Of a stretch of DNA of 64,000 nt, positions 17,856 to 26,140 are shown in pieces. The notes under the pieces are model-generated. The model made no database searches. It worked only from the letters and a program-made list of their open reading frames with translations, and was not told the origin of the DNA. Within the stretch, counting starts at the first letter, position 1, and each line of letters starts with the position of its first letter. The stretch spans positions 124,001-188,000 of the forward strand of contig DBYR01000042.1 of the NCBI GenBank assembly GCA_002310215.1, read 5' to 3'. This stretch comes from Bacteroidales bacterium UBA1181 (GTDB lineage Bacteria; Bacteroidota; Bacteroidia; Bacteroidales; Paludibacteraceae). A program made the translations under genes and the position numbers.

Positions 17856-19394
17856 TTAATCGTAGTTGCGCATGTTGTTGCGTTTGCCGAATTCTTTCCA
17901 TCGGCTGATTTGCCTGTTGTCCGCTGTGTTTGCCGTGCTTGGCCTATCCTGGTTCACCATGTAGTCGAAGTAGGCTGCGATGGCTGCGATGTCCTCGTCC
18001 GTGTGTATTTCCTCGTCGTCCCCGTCCACATTGTCCAGCGACACGTTCGCCATGCGTTGCTTGTTCTCTTCGAGGAAGGCGGTCGTGTAATGTCCTTGGA
18101 CGAAATCCGGCACTTCGAGGATCTTCCTCAAGTAACTGATGTTCGTCTTCACTCCCGTGATTTTATACTCGTATAACACGCGGCGCATACGCTCGATGGC
18201 GTATGTCCTGTTGGCTGCCCATACAACCAGTTTACTGATCATGGCGTCATAGTATATAGGGATTTCGTAACCTTCGTAACAGAAACTGTCCACACGTACG
18301 CCGATTCCTTGTGGCTCAGTGATTAGCTTGATGATGCCTGGCGTTGGCGTGAAGTTGTTCTCGGCATCCTCCGCGCAGATACGGCACTCGATAGCGTGTC
18401 CGCGTTGTGACAAATCCTCTTGTTTGAAACGGAGCGGCTTGCCGTTTGCCACGTTGATCTGCTCCTTTACCAAGTCTACGCCGAGGACCTCCTCTGTGAT
18501 AGGGTGCTCCACTTGCAGACGGGTGTTCATTTCGAGGAAGTAGTAGTTGAGCTTGTCGTCCACCATGAATTCGATGGTGCCTGCACCCTCGTATTTTACC
18601 GCTTTGGCTGCCTTGACTGCGATTTCGCCCATCTTCTTTCTGACCTCGTCCGTCATGATTGGGGACGGAGTCTCTTCGATGACTTTCTGATTTTTTCGTT
18701 GGATGGAGCACTCACGTTCGAAGAGGTGCACCACATTCCCGTGTTGGTCCGCCAATACTTGGAATTCGATGTGATGCGGATGTTCGATAAGTTTCTCCAT
18801 GTATACGATGCCGTTCGCGAATGACGCTTTGGCTTCCGATATGGCGCTGTTGTAAGCGTTCTCGAGTTCGTCTAAGGTGCGGACGATGCGTATTCCTTTT
18901 CCGCCGCCGCCTGCGGTTGCCTTGATCATGACAGGCAAACCGATCTCTTTCGCCGCCTTCACCGCATCCTCGTAGGTGTCCAGAGATTCCTCGTTGCCGG
19001 GTACGATAGGCACTCCCGCCGCCTTCATGATTCTTCTGGCGGAGATTTTATCACCCATCGACTCTATTGCTTCGTATGGTGCACCTATGAATATGATTCC
19101 TTCGGCCTTGCAACGTTTCGCGAAATCAGCGTTCTCGGAGAGGAATCCGTATCCCGGGTGGATGGCATCCGCTTTCGTCTTTTTGGCCGCATCGATGATT
19201 TTATCCACGTTCAAATAACTCTCGGCCGATGGCGCAGGTCCGATACAGATGGCCTCGTCCGCGAAAAAGACGTGTCTCGATGTTCTGTCAGCTTCCGAGT
19301 AAACCGCCACGGTCTTTATGGACATTTCCTTGCATGACCTCATCACCCTCATGGCGATTTCACCTCTGTTGGCCACTAGAATTTTTGTTATCAT
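17856..19394 (-). CDS. Biotin carboxylase (AccC-type)
   Basis: A 512-residue ATP-grasp enzyme that carboxylates biotin on the carrier using ATP and bicarbonate. The N-terminus KILVANRGEIAMRVMRSCKE is the family start; ATP-grasp signatures include GGGGKGIRIV and the active-site EMNTRLQVEHPITE. The last about 60 residues, acidic then basic, extend past the usual 450-residue AccC. First gene of the operon, preceded by a 140-bp leader and a well-spaced promoter at 19542-19572. AccC for fatty-acid synthesis and this dedicated copy cannot be told apart by sequence alone, but the context favours acyl-CoA carboxylation. Confidence 0.93.
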   Translation of the reverse strand: MITKILVANRGEIAMRVMRSCKEMSIKTVAVYSEADRTSRHVFFADEAICIGPAPSAESYLNVDKIIDAAKKTKADAIHPGYGFLSENADFAKRCKAEGIIFIGAPYEAIESMGDKISARRIMKAAGVPIVPGNEESLDTYEDAVKAAKEIGLPVMIKATAGGGGKGIRIVRTLDELENAYNSAISEAKASFANGIVYMEKLIEHPHHIEFQVLADQHGNVVHLFERECSIQRKNQKVIEETPSPIMTDEVRKKMGEIAVKAAKAVKYEGAGTIEFMVDDKLNYYFLEMNTRLQVEHPITEEVLGVDLVKEQINVANGKPLRFKQEDLSQRGHAIECRICAEDAENNFTPTPGIIKLITEPQGIGVRVDSFCYEGYEIPIYYDAMISKLVVWAANRTYAIERMRRVLYEYKITGVKTNISYLRKILEVPDFVQGHYTTAFLEENKQRMANVSLDNVDGDDEEIHTDEDIAAIAAYFDYMVNQDRPSTANTADNRQISRWKEFGKRNNMRNYD

Positions 19395-19541
19395 AACTTC
19401 ACAAACATTTTGGACTACTTCAGGTCATCCCGATCTCGTCCCATTCAATTTTGGTTGATTAAATAAAGTTCCTTAATATATTTAGGTGTCAACCGCTGTG
19501 GCACCATCATAAGTCTGGTTACACTAAAATTTAATTCACCG

Positions 19542-19572
19542 CAAAGTTATGTTTTTTTTCTGATTGATTCAA
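19542..19572 (-). promoter_or_regulatory. Promoter of the carboxylase operon
   Basis: On the minus strand TTG (19570-19572), a 20-bp spacer and TAACTTTG (19542-19549) fit the Bacteroidota -33/-7 consensus. The predicted leader is about 140 nt. Confidence 0.65.
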
Positions 19573-19706
19573 TAAAAATATGCTTATATGGGTGCAAAAT
19601 GTTTCTTTTTATGTTAATTATTTCAGATTATAGTCTGTAGAACATTGTTTTTTAGATTTGTTCAAAAAAAAACGTTTTTTCAAGTTCCGCGTAAAATGAA
19701 TTTATA

Positions 19707-19714
19707 TACATTTG
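19707..19714 (+). promoter_or_regulatory. -7 promoter box of the transporter gene
   Basis: TACATTTG fits TAnnTTTG, about 70 bp before the chosen start. The -33 is unclear. Confidence 0.5.
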
Positions 19715-19784
19715 CAGGTCATTTGAGATGGAGGGGATTTTCCCCATTTATCGTTCTGAAATTAATTTTTGTATTAATAATTTT

Positions 19785-21224
19785 ATGGAAACGAAAAAAA
19801 TTATTGGATTTGCTGCGTCGATAATATTGACGTTATTGGTGTGGCTGCTTCCGACCAGCGCGTTTGGTGTTGAGGGCATGACTGTCGTGGAGCAGCGGAT
19901 TATCGCCATCTTCGTGTTGGCGGCTGTGATGTGGATTATGGAACCTATTCCAATCTGGGGTACTTCCGTCGTGGTGATGGTGCTGATGTTGCTTACGACT
20001 TCCAATAGTATGCTTTCTTTCCTGGATGGGGAAGTGGGCGAAAAACTTTCCAGCAAAGCTATTATGGCTGCCTTCGCGGATCCTACGGTGATGCTTTTCA
20101 TGGGTGGTTTCGTGTTGGCGATCGCCGCGACGAAATATAAGTTGGACGCGACCTTGGCGCGGGCTATTCTAAAGCCTTTCGGCACCAAACCTAAGTTTGT
20201 CATGCTTGGTTTCTTGGTGGTTACCGCCCTCCTTTCTATGTTTATGAGTAATACGGCTACCGCTGCCATGATGATCGCTATCTTGACGCCTGTGTTGGCT
20301 ACGATGCCTGACACTGACAAGAAAGGTCGTGTCGGCTTGGCGTTGGCTATCCCGGTGGCCGCTAATATCGGTGGAATCGGTTCCCCAATCGGTACTCCTC
20401 CGAATGTTGTGGCTGTGGGCTGGTTGGAAAAGATCGGCGTGAACATCAGTTTTGGCACGTGGATGCTCTTGATGGTCCCTGTTGCCGCATTGATTCTTTT
20501 CTGCGCTTGGATGCTTTTGTGCAAGGCCTTCCCTGTGAAACAGGAGAGCATCGAGGTGAAGCTTGAAGGTGAAGTGGATAAGAGTCCTAAGGCTATTATC
20601 GTATATGTCACTTTTGCGGTGACCATCTTCTTGTGGGTGTGCGGTAAGGAATTGTTCGGTGTGAACGCTAACGTGGTCGCTCTGATTCCTTTCGCTGTCT
20701 TCTGTATCACGGGTGTGTTCGAGAAGAAGGATTTGGCGAAGATCGATTGGGACGTGCTCTGGCTGGTTGCGGGTGGTTTCGCCCTCGGCGTCGGCCTCGA
20801 AGGTAAGATCGGTCCTGATGGCATGACGATGTCTAAACATATCGTGGGCTCTATTCCGTTTGATACTTGGTCTACATTGGCCTTGATACTCGGTTCTGGC
20901 GTGTTGTGCCTCGTGATGTCCACCTTCATGTCCAACTCTGCCACCGCGGCGCTGTTGATTCCTATCTTCTGTGCTTTGGCGCAAGATCCGACCATGGCGG
21001 AGAAATTGGCTCCTTATGGTGGCGCTACCACGTTGATCGTGGGTCTTGCGCTTTCCGCTTCGTTCGCCATGTCTTTGCCTATATCTACTCCTCCGAACGC
21101 TATCGCTTACTCGAAAGGGTTCATCAAACAGAGCGAGATGGCGATGGTGGGTATCATCGTCGGCATCATCAGCCTTATCATCGGCTATTTCGTGTTGTTC
21201 AACTTTAGCGGAATGCTGAAATAA
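19785..21224 (+). CDS. DASS/SLC13-family sodium:dicarboxylate-type symporter
   Basis: A 479-residue inner-membrane transporter. The start METKKIIGF at 19785 is chosen over an in-frame ATG at 19728, because the latter sits only just past the promoter. It has about 11 hydrophobic segments and the two inverted-repeat signatures of the family: SNTATAAMMI with GTPPN and SNSATAALLI with STPPNA, which form the Na+ and carboxylate sites. Relatives move succinate, malate, fumarate or sulfate; dicarboxylate is most likely here. The divergent carboxylase operon and the following porin-like gene fit organic-acid traffic, but this is inference. Confidence 0.9.
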   Translation: METKKIIGFAASIILTLLVWLLPTSAFGVEGMTVVEQRIIAIFVLAAVMWIMEPIPIWGTSVVVMVLMLLTTSNSMLSFLDGEVGEKLSSKAIMAAFADPTVMLFMGGFVLAIAATKYKLDATLARAILKPFGTKPKFVMLGFLVVTALLSMFMSNTATAAMMIAILTPVLATMPDTDKKGRVGLALAIPVAANIGGIGSPIGTPPNVVAVGWLEKIGVNISFGTWMLLMVPVAALILFCAWMLLCKAFPVKQESIEVKLEGEVDKSPKAIIVYVTFAVTIFLWVCGKELFGVNANVVALIPFAVFCITGVFEKKDLAKIDWDVLWLVAGGFALGVGLEGKIGPDGMTMSKHIVGSIPFDTWSTLALILGSGVLCLVMSTFMSNSATAALLIPIFCALAQDPTMAEKLAPYGGATTLIVGLALSASFAMSLPISTPPNAIAYSKGFIKQSEMAMVGIIVGIISLIIGYFVLFNFSGMLK

Positions 21225-21259
21225 TAGGATGTGTTCATTCGTAAAAAATAGTAAACCAT

Positions 21260-21305
21260 ACTGCGAGTTGTGGCGTTTCTTTCGCCGCGACTCGTAGTCT
21301 TTTTC
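21260..21305 (+). terminator. Terminator after the transporter
   Basis: A long imperfect stem (ACTGCGAGTTGTGGCG with CGCCGCGACTCGTAGT) around a TTTCTTT loop is followed by CTTTTTC. Confidence 0.75.
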
Positions 21306-21321
21306 TAAATTATTCGTTAAA

Positions 21322-22731
21322 ATGAAACGTTTATTCGTATTAGCGGCCACGTTGTTGTCCTTGAATTATATGTTCGCTCAGGACACAATCGTTGCCCAAG
21401 TGGTGTCGGAGGAGGAACTCTCTGACAAGCCTAAAAATGGCGGTAAGGTCACGTTGAAGCCTTACGGTTTTGTCCGTGACTATCTCTATTATGATTCGCG
21501 TCAGACCTTCAACACCAATGCGGGTCTCTTCGAACAGATTCCGAAAGATGAGTCTTTCGTCGGCGAATATGACATGAACGGCGAGTCCGAGATGAACTTT
21601 CTCGCCATCACGACCCGCCTTGGTTTGAACATGTCGGGTGTCCGCGCGTTGAATGCTGATGTTACCGCCAAGATTGAGGCCGACTTCTGTGGTTTTACTG
21701 GTAATAACTTCATGATTCGTCTTCGTCAAGCTTACTATAAGATGCAGTGGAGGGGAAAGAAACACTCTTTGTTGATGGGTCAGGCTTGGCATCCGATGAC
21801 GGGTGACCTCCCGGAGGTGCTCGCCTTGGCTTCCGGTTCGCCGTTCCAGCCTTTCAGCCGTTCGCCTCAGTTGCGTTATGACTATAAGTTGGGCAGGATG
21901 AACTTCACTTACGCCGCTTTGTGGCAGTTTCAATACAAGACCGTTGGACCTACCGACAAAGACACTATCGTGTATACTTATAATGACATCCAGTATAAGA
22001 GCGTTGTTGGTCCTATCGGATATGATCCTAAGTATAATAAGATCCCGGAGATGTTCTTGGGAGTCGATTACTCCAACAACGGGTTCAAGATCGGCTATGG
22101 GTTGGATATCCTTTCCATCGTGCCTCGTAAGACCGCCTCGTTGACACATGAGGATTTGGTGCTGACTGACAACGGTGTGGAGAGGGATGAGAATGGAAAC
22201 CCGAAGATGGAGAAGAAAAAAAGAGTGGTGAATGTGAGCGAGCGTTTGACAACCTTCTCTCCAATGTTGTATGTGAACTATGCGAAGAATAAGTTCTCCT
22301 TGAAGGCGAAGGGCCTCTTGGCGGAGAATACGGGTCATCTGAGCATGTATAATGGTTTCGGTGTTTCGGGTGTGAACGAGGACTTCTCTCAGGAATATAC
22401 GCCTATCCGTTCGCTTACGGGTTGGATCGACCTTTGTTATGGAAGCAAATTCAAGGTGAACCTTTTTGGCGGTTTCTCCAAGAATTTAGGCGCCAAGGAT
22501 GAGTTGTATGAAGGTAATCGAATCTTTGCCCGCAATTCGGTGAAGAACATTGATTACATGTGGCGTATCTGCCCGGCGGTTTCTTACACGGTCAGTGGGG
22601 TGACGTTCGGTTTGGAGTATGAGCTTACGAATGTCGGATATGGTGATTCGATTAATTCATGGGCTGATGTGGAAGCTACCCGTGACGTGTTTAACAACAG
22701 ACTTTGTGCCATGTTGAAGTACGCTTGGTAA
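21322..22731 (+). CDS. Porin-like outer-membrane protein (DcaP-like), copy 1
   Basis: A 469-residue protein with signal peptide (MKRLFVLAATLLSLNYMFAQ) and a predicted beta-barrel: alternating strands, many aromatics, and C-terminal LCAMLKYAW. Residues about 45-75 (KPYGFVRDYLYYDSRQTFNT...GLFEQIPKDE) closely match the start of the protein at 31408 (KPYGFFRNDFYYDSRTNFET...GLFYIIPKD), and the shared LMGQ.WHPM...ASGSPFQPFSRSPQ block confirms paralogy. The barrel type resembles DcaP-family porins; I am unsure of the family name. It follows the DASS transporter past a terminator and could supply its substrate across the outer membrane. Confidence 0.8.
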   Translation: MKRLFVLAATLLSLNYMFAQDTIVAQVVSEEELSDKPKNGGKVTLKPYGFVRDYLYYDSRQTFNTNAGLFEQIPKDESFVGEYDMNGESEMNFLAITTRLGLNMSGVRALNADVTAKIEADFCGFTGNNFMIRLRQAYYKMQWRGKKHSLLMGQAWHPMTGDLPEVLALASGSPFQPFSRSPQLRYDYKLGRMNFTYAALWQFQYKTVGPTDKDTIVYTYNDIQYKSVVGPIGYDPKYNKIPEMFLGVDYSNNGFKIGYGLDILSIVPRKTASLTHEDLVLTDNGVERDENGNPKMEKKKRVVNVSERLTTFSPMLYVNYAKNKFSLKAKGLLAENTGHLSMYNGFGVSGVNEDFSQEYTPIRSLTGWIDLCYGSKFKVNLFGGFSKNLGAKDELYEGNRIFARNSVKNIDYMWRICPAVSYTVSGVTFGLEYELTNVGYGDSINSWADVEATRDVFNNRLCAMLKYAW

Positions 22732-22754
22732 TCAATTCCATCTCACATAAAGTT

Positions 22755-22785
22755 GGGGCGCGGAGATCATCTGCGCCCCTTTTTT
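22755..22785 (+). terminator. Terminator after the porin-like gene
   Basis: Stem GGGGCGC(GGA) / (TCT)GCGCCCC with a GATCA loop, followed by TTTTTT. Confidence 0.9.
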
Positions 22786-22909
22786 GTGCCGACAAGTCGT
22801 TCGTGATGGGTCGCCCGCTGTGATGCGTCGGTTTTCGTTTTGGGAAACTTTTTTGTTCCGTTTGTTTATGCTAAAATACATAAGTGCTTAATATATAGTA
22901 AATTACAAA

Positions 22910-22939
22910 TTGATATTTTTCAATACACGGATAACTTTG
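22910..22939 (+). promoter_or_regulatory. Consensus promoter upstream of the small-RNA candidate
   Basis: TTG (22910-22912), a 19-bp spacer and TAACTTTG (22932-22939) match the Bacteroidota primary sigma consensus well. The start of transcription should fall near 22946. Confidence 0.65.
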
Positions 22940-22945
22940 CGTATA

Positions 22946-23095
22946 ATATGGATTCTGAAGTTGTCCGAATGGGAAAACTTAGTGATAATCGGGGGTCTAC
23001 GCATGTTAATAACTTTTTATGCTCCATTATGGTGATAATGATGTATTATTATATATTTTTGTGTGTGCAGACAAGTGCGTTTGTCTGCTCTTTTT
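22946..23095 (+). ncRNA. Candidate small RNA or terminated leader
   Basis: The segment runs from a consensus promoter to an intrinsic terminator (GCAGACAA / TTGTCTGC at 23067-23088 followed by TCTTTTT). It would give about 150 nt. A 49-codon frame (22948-23097) starts at the predicted 5' end and stops inside the T run; its composition does not look like a protein. I do not recognise the RNA family. It may be an independent sRNA or an attenuated leader of nrdDG. Confidence 0.4.
23067..23095 (+). terminator. Intrinsic terminator or attenuator before nrdD
   Basis: An 8-bp perfect stem GCAGACAA / TTGTCTGC with a six-base loop, followed by TCTTTTT, lies 327 bp before the nrdD start. Confidence 0.8.
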
Positions 23096-23119
23096 AGGTG
23101 AATGTTTTTGGAGTGGAAA

Positions 23120-23240
23120 CGGACAGACAACCTGAATCAGCCTGAACCGTCCGAGGTCAATGGACCTTCCCCATTCCGGAAGTTGCCGGACGGATTCGTC
23201 TGGTTGGAGTATGTCCGAGTTAGGGTACCTGCCTAAGAAG
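23120..23240 (+). promoter_or_regulatory. Possible structured 5' leader of nrdDG
   Basis: Nested pairings are visible: CCGTCC (around 23147) with GGACGG (around 23188) enclosing AGGTC/GACCT and CCGG/CCGG hairpins, then TTAGG/CCTAA near 23220-23236. No known riboswitch core was recognised; a cobalamin-type core was looked for and not found. Confidence 0.3.
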
Positions 23241-23421
23241 TGTTAGATAGATGATAAGTTCGTGTAAGGGAGATTGTCGAAGCGTTGTGATGTGAATTAT
23301 GTTGTAAGTTTTGTTCAGCCTAAAGAACGGTATGTTTTCGCTTCGTGTCCGGACGGATTGTCATTATGTGGGTCAGATAAACCATAATCGTCAAGTATGT
23401 AATATAAAAAATAATAATATA

Positions 23422-25509
23422 ATGAGCGGTAATATTTTCATCGTAAAGCGTGATGGCGCTGTAGAACCTTTTTCCATCGATAAAATCAAGAACGCTATTT
23501 CACGCGCGTTCCTTTCAGTAGGTAGTTTCGCCACACAGGAGATTCTGACCCAAATCCTGAGCAGGGTGAGCATCCATAACGGTATGAGTGTGGAGGAGAT
23601 ACAAAATCAGGTGGAGGTGGCTCTGATGTCCGAGAAATATTACATGGTGGCGAAGTCTTACATCCTCTATCGTCAGCAACACCTTGAAGATCGTGAGGTT
23701 CGTAACAAGTTGAAATTCCTCATCGACTACTGTAACGCCACGAACTCCGCGACGGGCAGTAAGTACGACGCGAACGCGAACGTGGAGAACAAGAACATCG
23801 CCACGTTGATTGGCGAGTTGCCTAAGTCGAATTTTATTCGCTTGAACCGTCGTCTGTTGACCGACCGCTTGAAGGAGATGTATGGCAAGGAGATCTCCGA
23901 TAAATATTTACAATTGCTAAACACCCACTTTATCTATAAGAACGATGAGACGAGCTTGGCGAACTACTGCGCGAGTATCACGATGTACCCGTGGCTCATC
24001 GGTGGAACACTTTCCATCGGTGGCAACTCCAAGCAGCCGTCTAACCTGAAATCATTCTGCGGGGGCTTCGTGAACATGGTCTTCATGGTATCCAGCATGT
24101 TGAGCGGCGCCTGCGCCACGCCTGAGTTCCTGATGTACATGAACTATTTCATCGGAAGGGAGTATGGCCGTGACTATTACAAAGACCCTGATCGTGTGGT
24201 GGATCTTTCCGTCCGTCAACGTAGCCTGGACAAGGTGATCACGGATTGCTTCGAGCAGATCGTCTACTCCATCAACCAGCCTACCGGCGCGCGTAACTTC
24301 CAGGCGGTGTTCTGGAACATCTCATACTACGACAGGTATTATTTCAACAGCCTGTTCGAGAACTTCATCTTCCCGGATGGCTCCAAGCCTGATTGGGAGT
24401 CGCTCAGCTGGCTGCAGAAACGTTTCATGAAATGGTTCAACAAGGAGCGCACGAAGACTCCTTTGACCTTCCCGGTCGAGACGATGGCTTTGCTCACGGA
24501 GAACGGTGAGGTGAAGGACGAGGAGTGGGGCGACTTCACGGCGGAGATGTACGCCGAGGGCCATTCTTTCTTCACCTACATCAGCGACAATGCGGACTCC
24601 TTGAGTAGCTGCTGCCGCTTGAGGAACGAAATCCAGGACAACGGATTCAGCTACACGTTGGGTGCCGGTGGTGTTTCCACGGGTTCGAAGAGCGTCTTGA
24701 CCATCAACCTGAACCGTTGCATCCAATATGCGGTGAAGAACGGTGTGCCTTACCTCTCCTTCCTGGAGGAGGTGGTGGACCTCGTGCACAAGGTGCAGCT
24801 CGCCTATAACGAGAACCTGAAGGATTTCCAGAAGCGTGGACTGCTTCCTTTGTTCGACGCGGGTTACATCAACATGTCCCGTCAGTACCTTACCATCGGT
24901 GTGAACGGATTGGTGGAGGCGGCTGAATTCCTCGGCATCGAGATCAAGGACAATCCGGACTATGTGAAATTCGTGCAGAACGTCTTGGGCTTGGTGGAGC
25001 AGTACAACAAGAAATACCGTACCAAGGAGGTGATGTTCAACTGCGAAATGATCCCTGCGGAGAACGTGGGCGTGAAGCATGCGAAGTGGGACCGTGAGGA
25101 TGGTTATGTCGTTCCTCGTGATTGCTACAATAGCTACTTCTACGTGGTGGAGGACACTTCATTGAACGTGGTGGATAAGTTCAAACTCCACGGAAAGAAG
25201 TACATCGAACATTTGACGGGTGGCTCTGCGCTGCACATGAACTTGGAGGAGCATCTCTCCAAACAACAATACAGACAGTTGTTGCGTGTGGCTGCGGACG
25301 AGGGTTGCAACTATTTCACGTTCAACATCCCGAACACCATCTGCAACGATTGCGGAAACATTGATAAGAGATATTTGAAGGAGTGCCCGGCTTGCCATAG
25401 CAAGAATGTTGACTACTTGACGCGTGTGATCGGTTACATGAAGCGTGTCAGCAACTTCTCCGAGCCTCGTCAGGAAGAGGCGGCTCGTCGCTTCTATGCT
25501 AAATACTAA
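23422..25509 (+). CDS. nrdD: Anaerobic (class III) ribonucleoside-triphosphate reductase
   Basis: A 695-residue glycyl-radical enzyme that reduces ribonucleoside triphosphates to deoxy forms without oxygen. The start MSGNIFIVKRDG at 23422 gives the standard ATP-cone (about 1-90); an in-frame ATG at 23311 would add 37 residues of untypical sequence. The catalytic barrel follows. The C-terminus has a Cys4 zinc site (Cys-641, 644, 655, 658) and the glycyl-radical motif RVIGY with Gly-671. nrdG begins 16 bp downstream, and the pair ends in a clear terminator. Confidence 0.97.
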   Translation: MSGNIFIVKRDGAVEPFSIDKIKNAISRAFLSVGSFATQEILTQILSRVSIHNGMSVEEIQNQVEVALMSEKYYMVAKSYILYRQQHLEDREVRNKLKFLIDYCNATNSATGSKYDANANVENKNIATLIGELPKSNFIRLNRRLLTDRLKEMYGKEISDKYLQLLNTHFIYKNDETSLANYCASITMYPWLIGGTLSIGGNSKQPSNLKSFCGGFVNMVFMVSSMLSGACATPEFLMYMNYFIGREYGRDYYKDPDRVVDLSVRQRSLDKVITDCFEQIVYSINQPTGARNFQAVFWNISYYDRYYFNSLFENFIFPDGSKPDWESLSWLQKRFMKWFNKERTKTPLTFPVETMALLTENGEVKDEEWGDFTAEMYAEGHSFFTYISDNADSLSSCCRLRNEIQDNGFSYTLGAGGVSTGSKSVLTINLNRCIQYAVKNGVPYLSFLEEVVDLVHKVQLAYNENLKDFQKRGLLPLFDAGYINMSRQYLTIGVNGLVEAAEFLGIEIKDNPDYVKFVQNVLGLVEQYNKKYRTKEVMFNCEMIPAENVGVKHAKWDREDGYVVPRDCYNSYFYVVEDTSLNVVDKFKLHGKKYIEHLTGGSALHMNLEEHLSKQQYRQLLRVAADEGCNYFTFNIPNTICNDCGNIDKRYLKECPACHSKNVDYLTRVIGYMKRVSNFSEPRQEEAARRFYAKY

Positions 25510-25525
25510 TTTTTTCCTTGTGGAT

Positions 25526-25993
25526 ATGCTGAAGTACGTCGATTACGATGTGGTATTCCAAGAGATACCCGATGAGGTGACGCTCGCCATCAATTTGTCT
25601 AATTGCCCTAATCATTGTGTGGGTTGTCACAGCCCGCAGCTGATGCGCAATATCGGAAAGGATTTGACGGAGGTGGAGCTCCTCGGACTCTTGGGTGTGT
25701 ATGGAAAGAACATTACATGCGTCTGCTTCATGGGAGGTGACGCAGATCCGATGGCCGTGGCCGATATGGCTGCATTGGTGCATGCCTTTGGCGACCATGG
25801 CTTGAAGGTGGGGTGGTATTCCGGAAGGAATTGCCTGCCGAAGGATATGCCGTTGGAACGTTTCGACTACATCAAACTGGGTCCTTACGTGCCTTCCAAA
25901 GGTTGCCTTAAGGAACGAACCACCAACCAACGATTGTACAAAATCGGAAAGGATTTGTCTAAGGAGGATATCACTTACCGATTCTGGAAGTGA
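25526..25993 (+). CDS. nrdG: Anaerobic ribonucleotide reductase activase
   Basis: A 155-residue radical-SAM enzyme that makes the glycyl radical on NrdD. From the start MLKYVDYD (25526), the 4Fe-4S motif CPNHCVGC uses Cys-27, 31 and 34. CVCFMGGDADP is the usual GGEP-like segment. An overlapping upstream start inside nrdD is possible but does not fit the family's usual beginning. It is cotranscribed with nrdD. Confidence 0.95.
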   Translation: MLKYVDYDVVFQEIPDEVTLAINLSNCPNHCVGCHSPQLMRNIGKDLTEVELLGLLGVYGKNITCVCFMGGDADPMAVADMAALVHAFGDHGLKVGWYSGRNCLPKDMPLERFDYIKLGPYVPSKGCLKERTTNQRLYKIGKDLSKEDITYRFWK

Positions 25994-26013
25994 TTGATCC
26001 GATACTTTTTATG

Positions 26014-26046
26014 GGACGTGTTTCCTTGGGGAGCACGTCCTTTTTG
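26014..26046 (+). terminator. Terminator after nrdDG
   Basis: Stem GGACGTG / CACGTCC with a 13-nt loop, followed by TTTTTG. Confidence 0.85.
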
Positions 26047-26140
26047 TTTCATTCCCAAATGAATTATCTATCTGTCGGGAACCTGTTGTCTGGAATGATG
26101 CGGATAATGTTGTTCTTAACAGGTGAAACCGGTGATGCCT

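Larger units (their letters stand above)
19395..19784. other. Divergent intergenic region with two promoters
   Basis: 390 bp between accC (-) and the transporter (+), AT-rich, without a gene. It contains one promoter facing each way, listed separately. Confidence 0.7.
22732..23421. other. 690-bp non-coding region upstream of nrdD
   Basis: It holds in order the porin terminator, a consensus promoter, a possible ~150-nt small RNA ending in a strong terminator at 23095, and a hairpin-rich stretch up to the nrdD start. No credible protein gene is seen. Confidence 0.7.

Noticed and set aside
19748..20995. 415-codon minus-strand frame inside the DASS transporter gene
   Set aside because: It lies entirely antisense to a clearly conserved transporter and has no domain of its own.
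22840..23097. 85-codon plus-strand frame in the nrdD upstream region
   Set aside because: It crosses a consensus promoter and ends in the terminator T run; composition is not protein-like.
23120..23240. Cobalamin riboswitch before nrdD
   Set aside because: The conserved B12-box words were not found.
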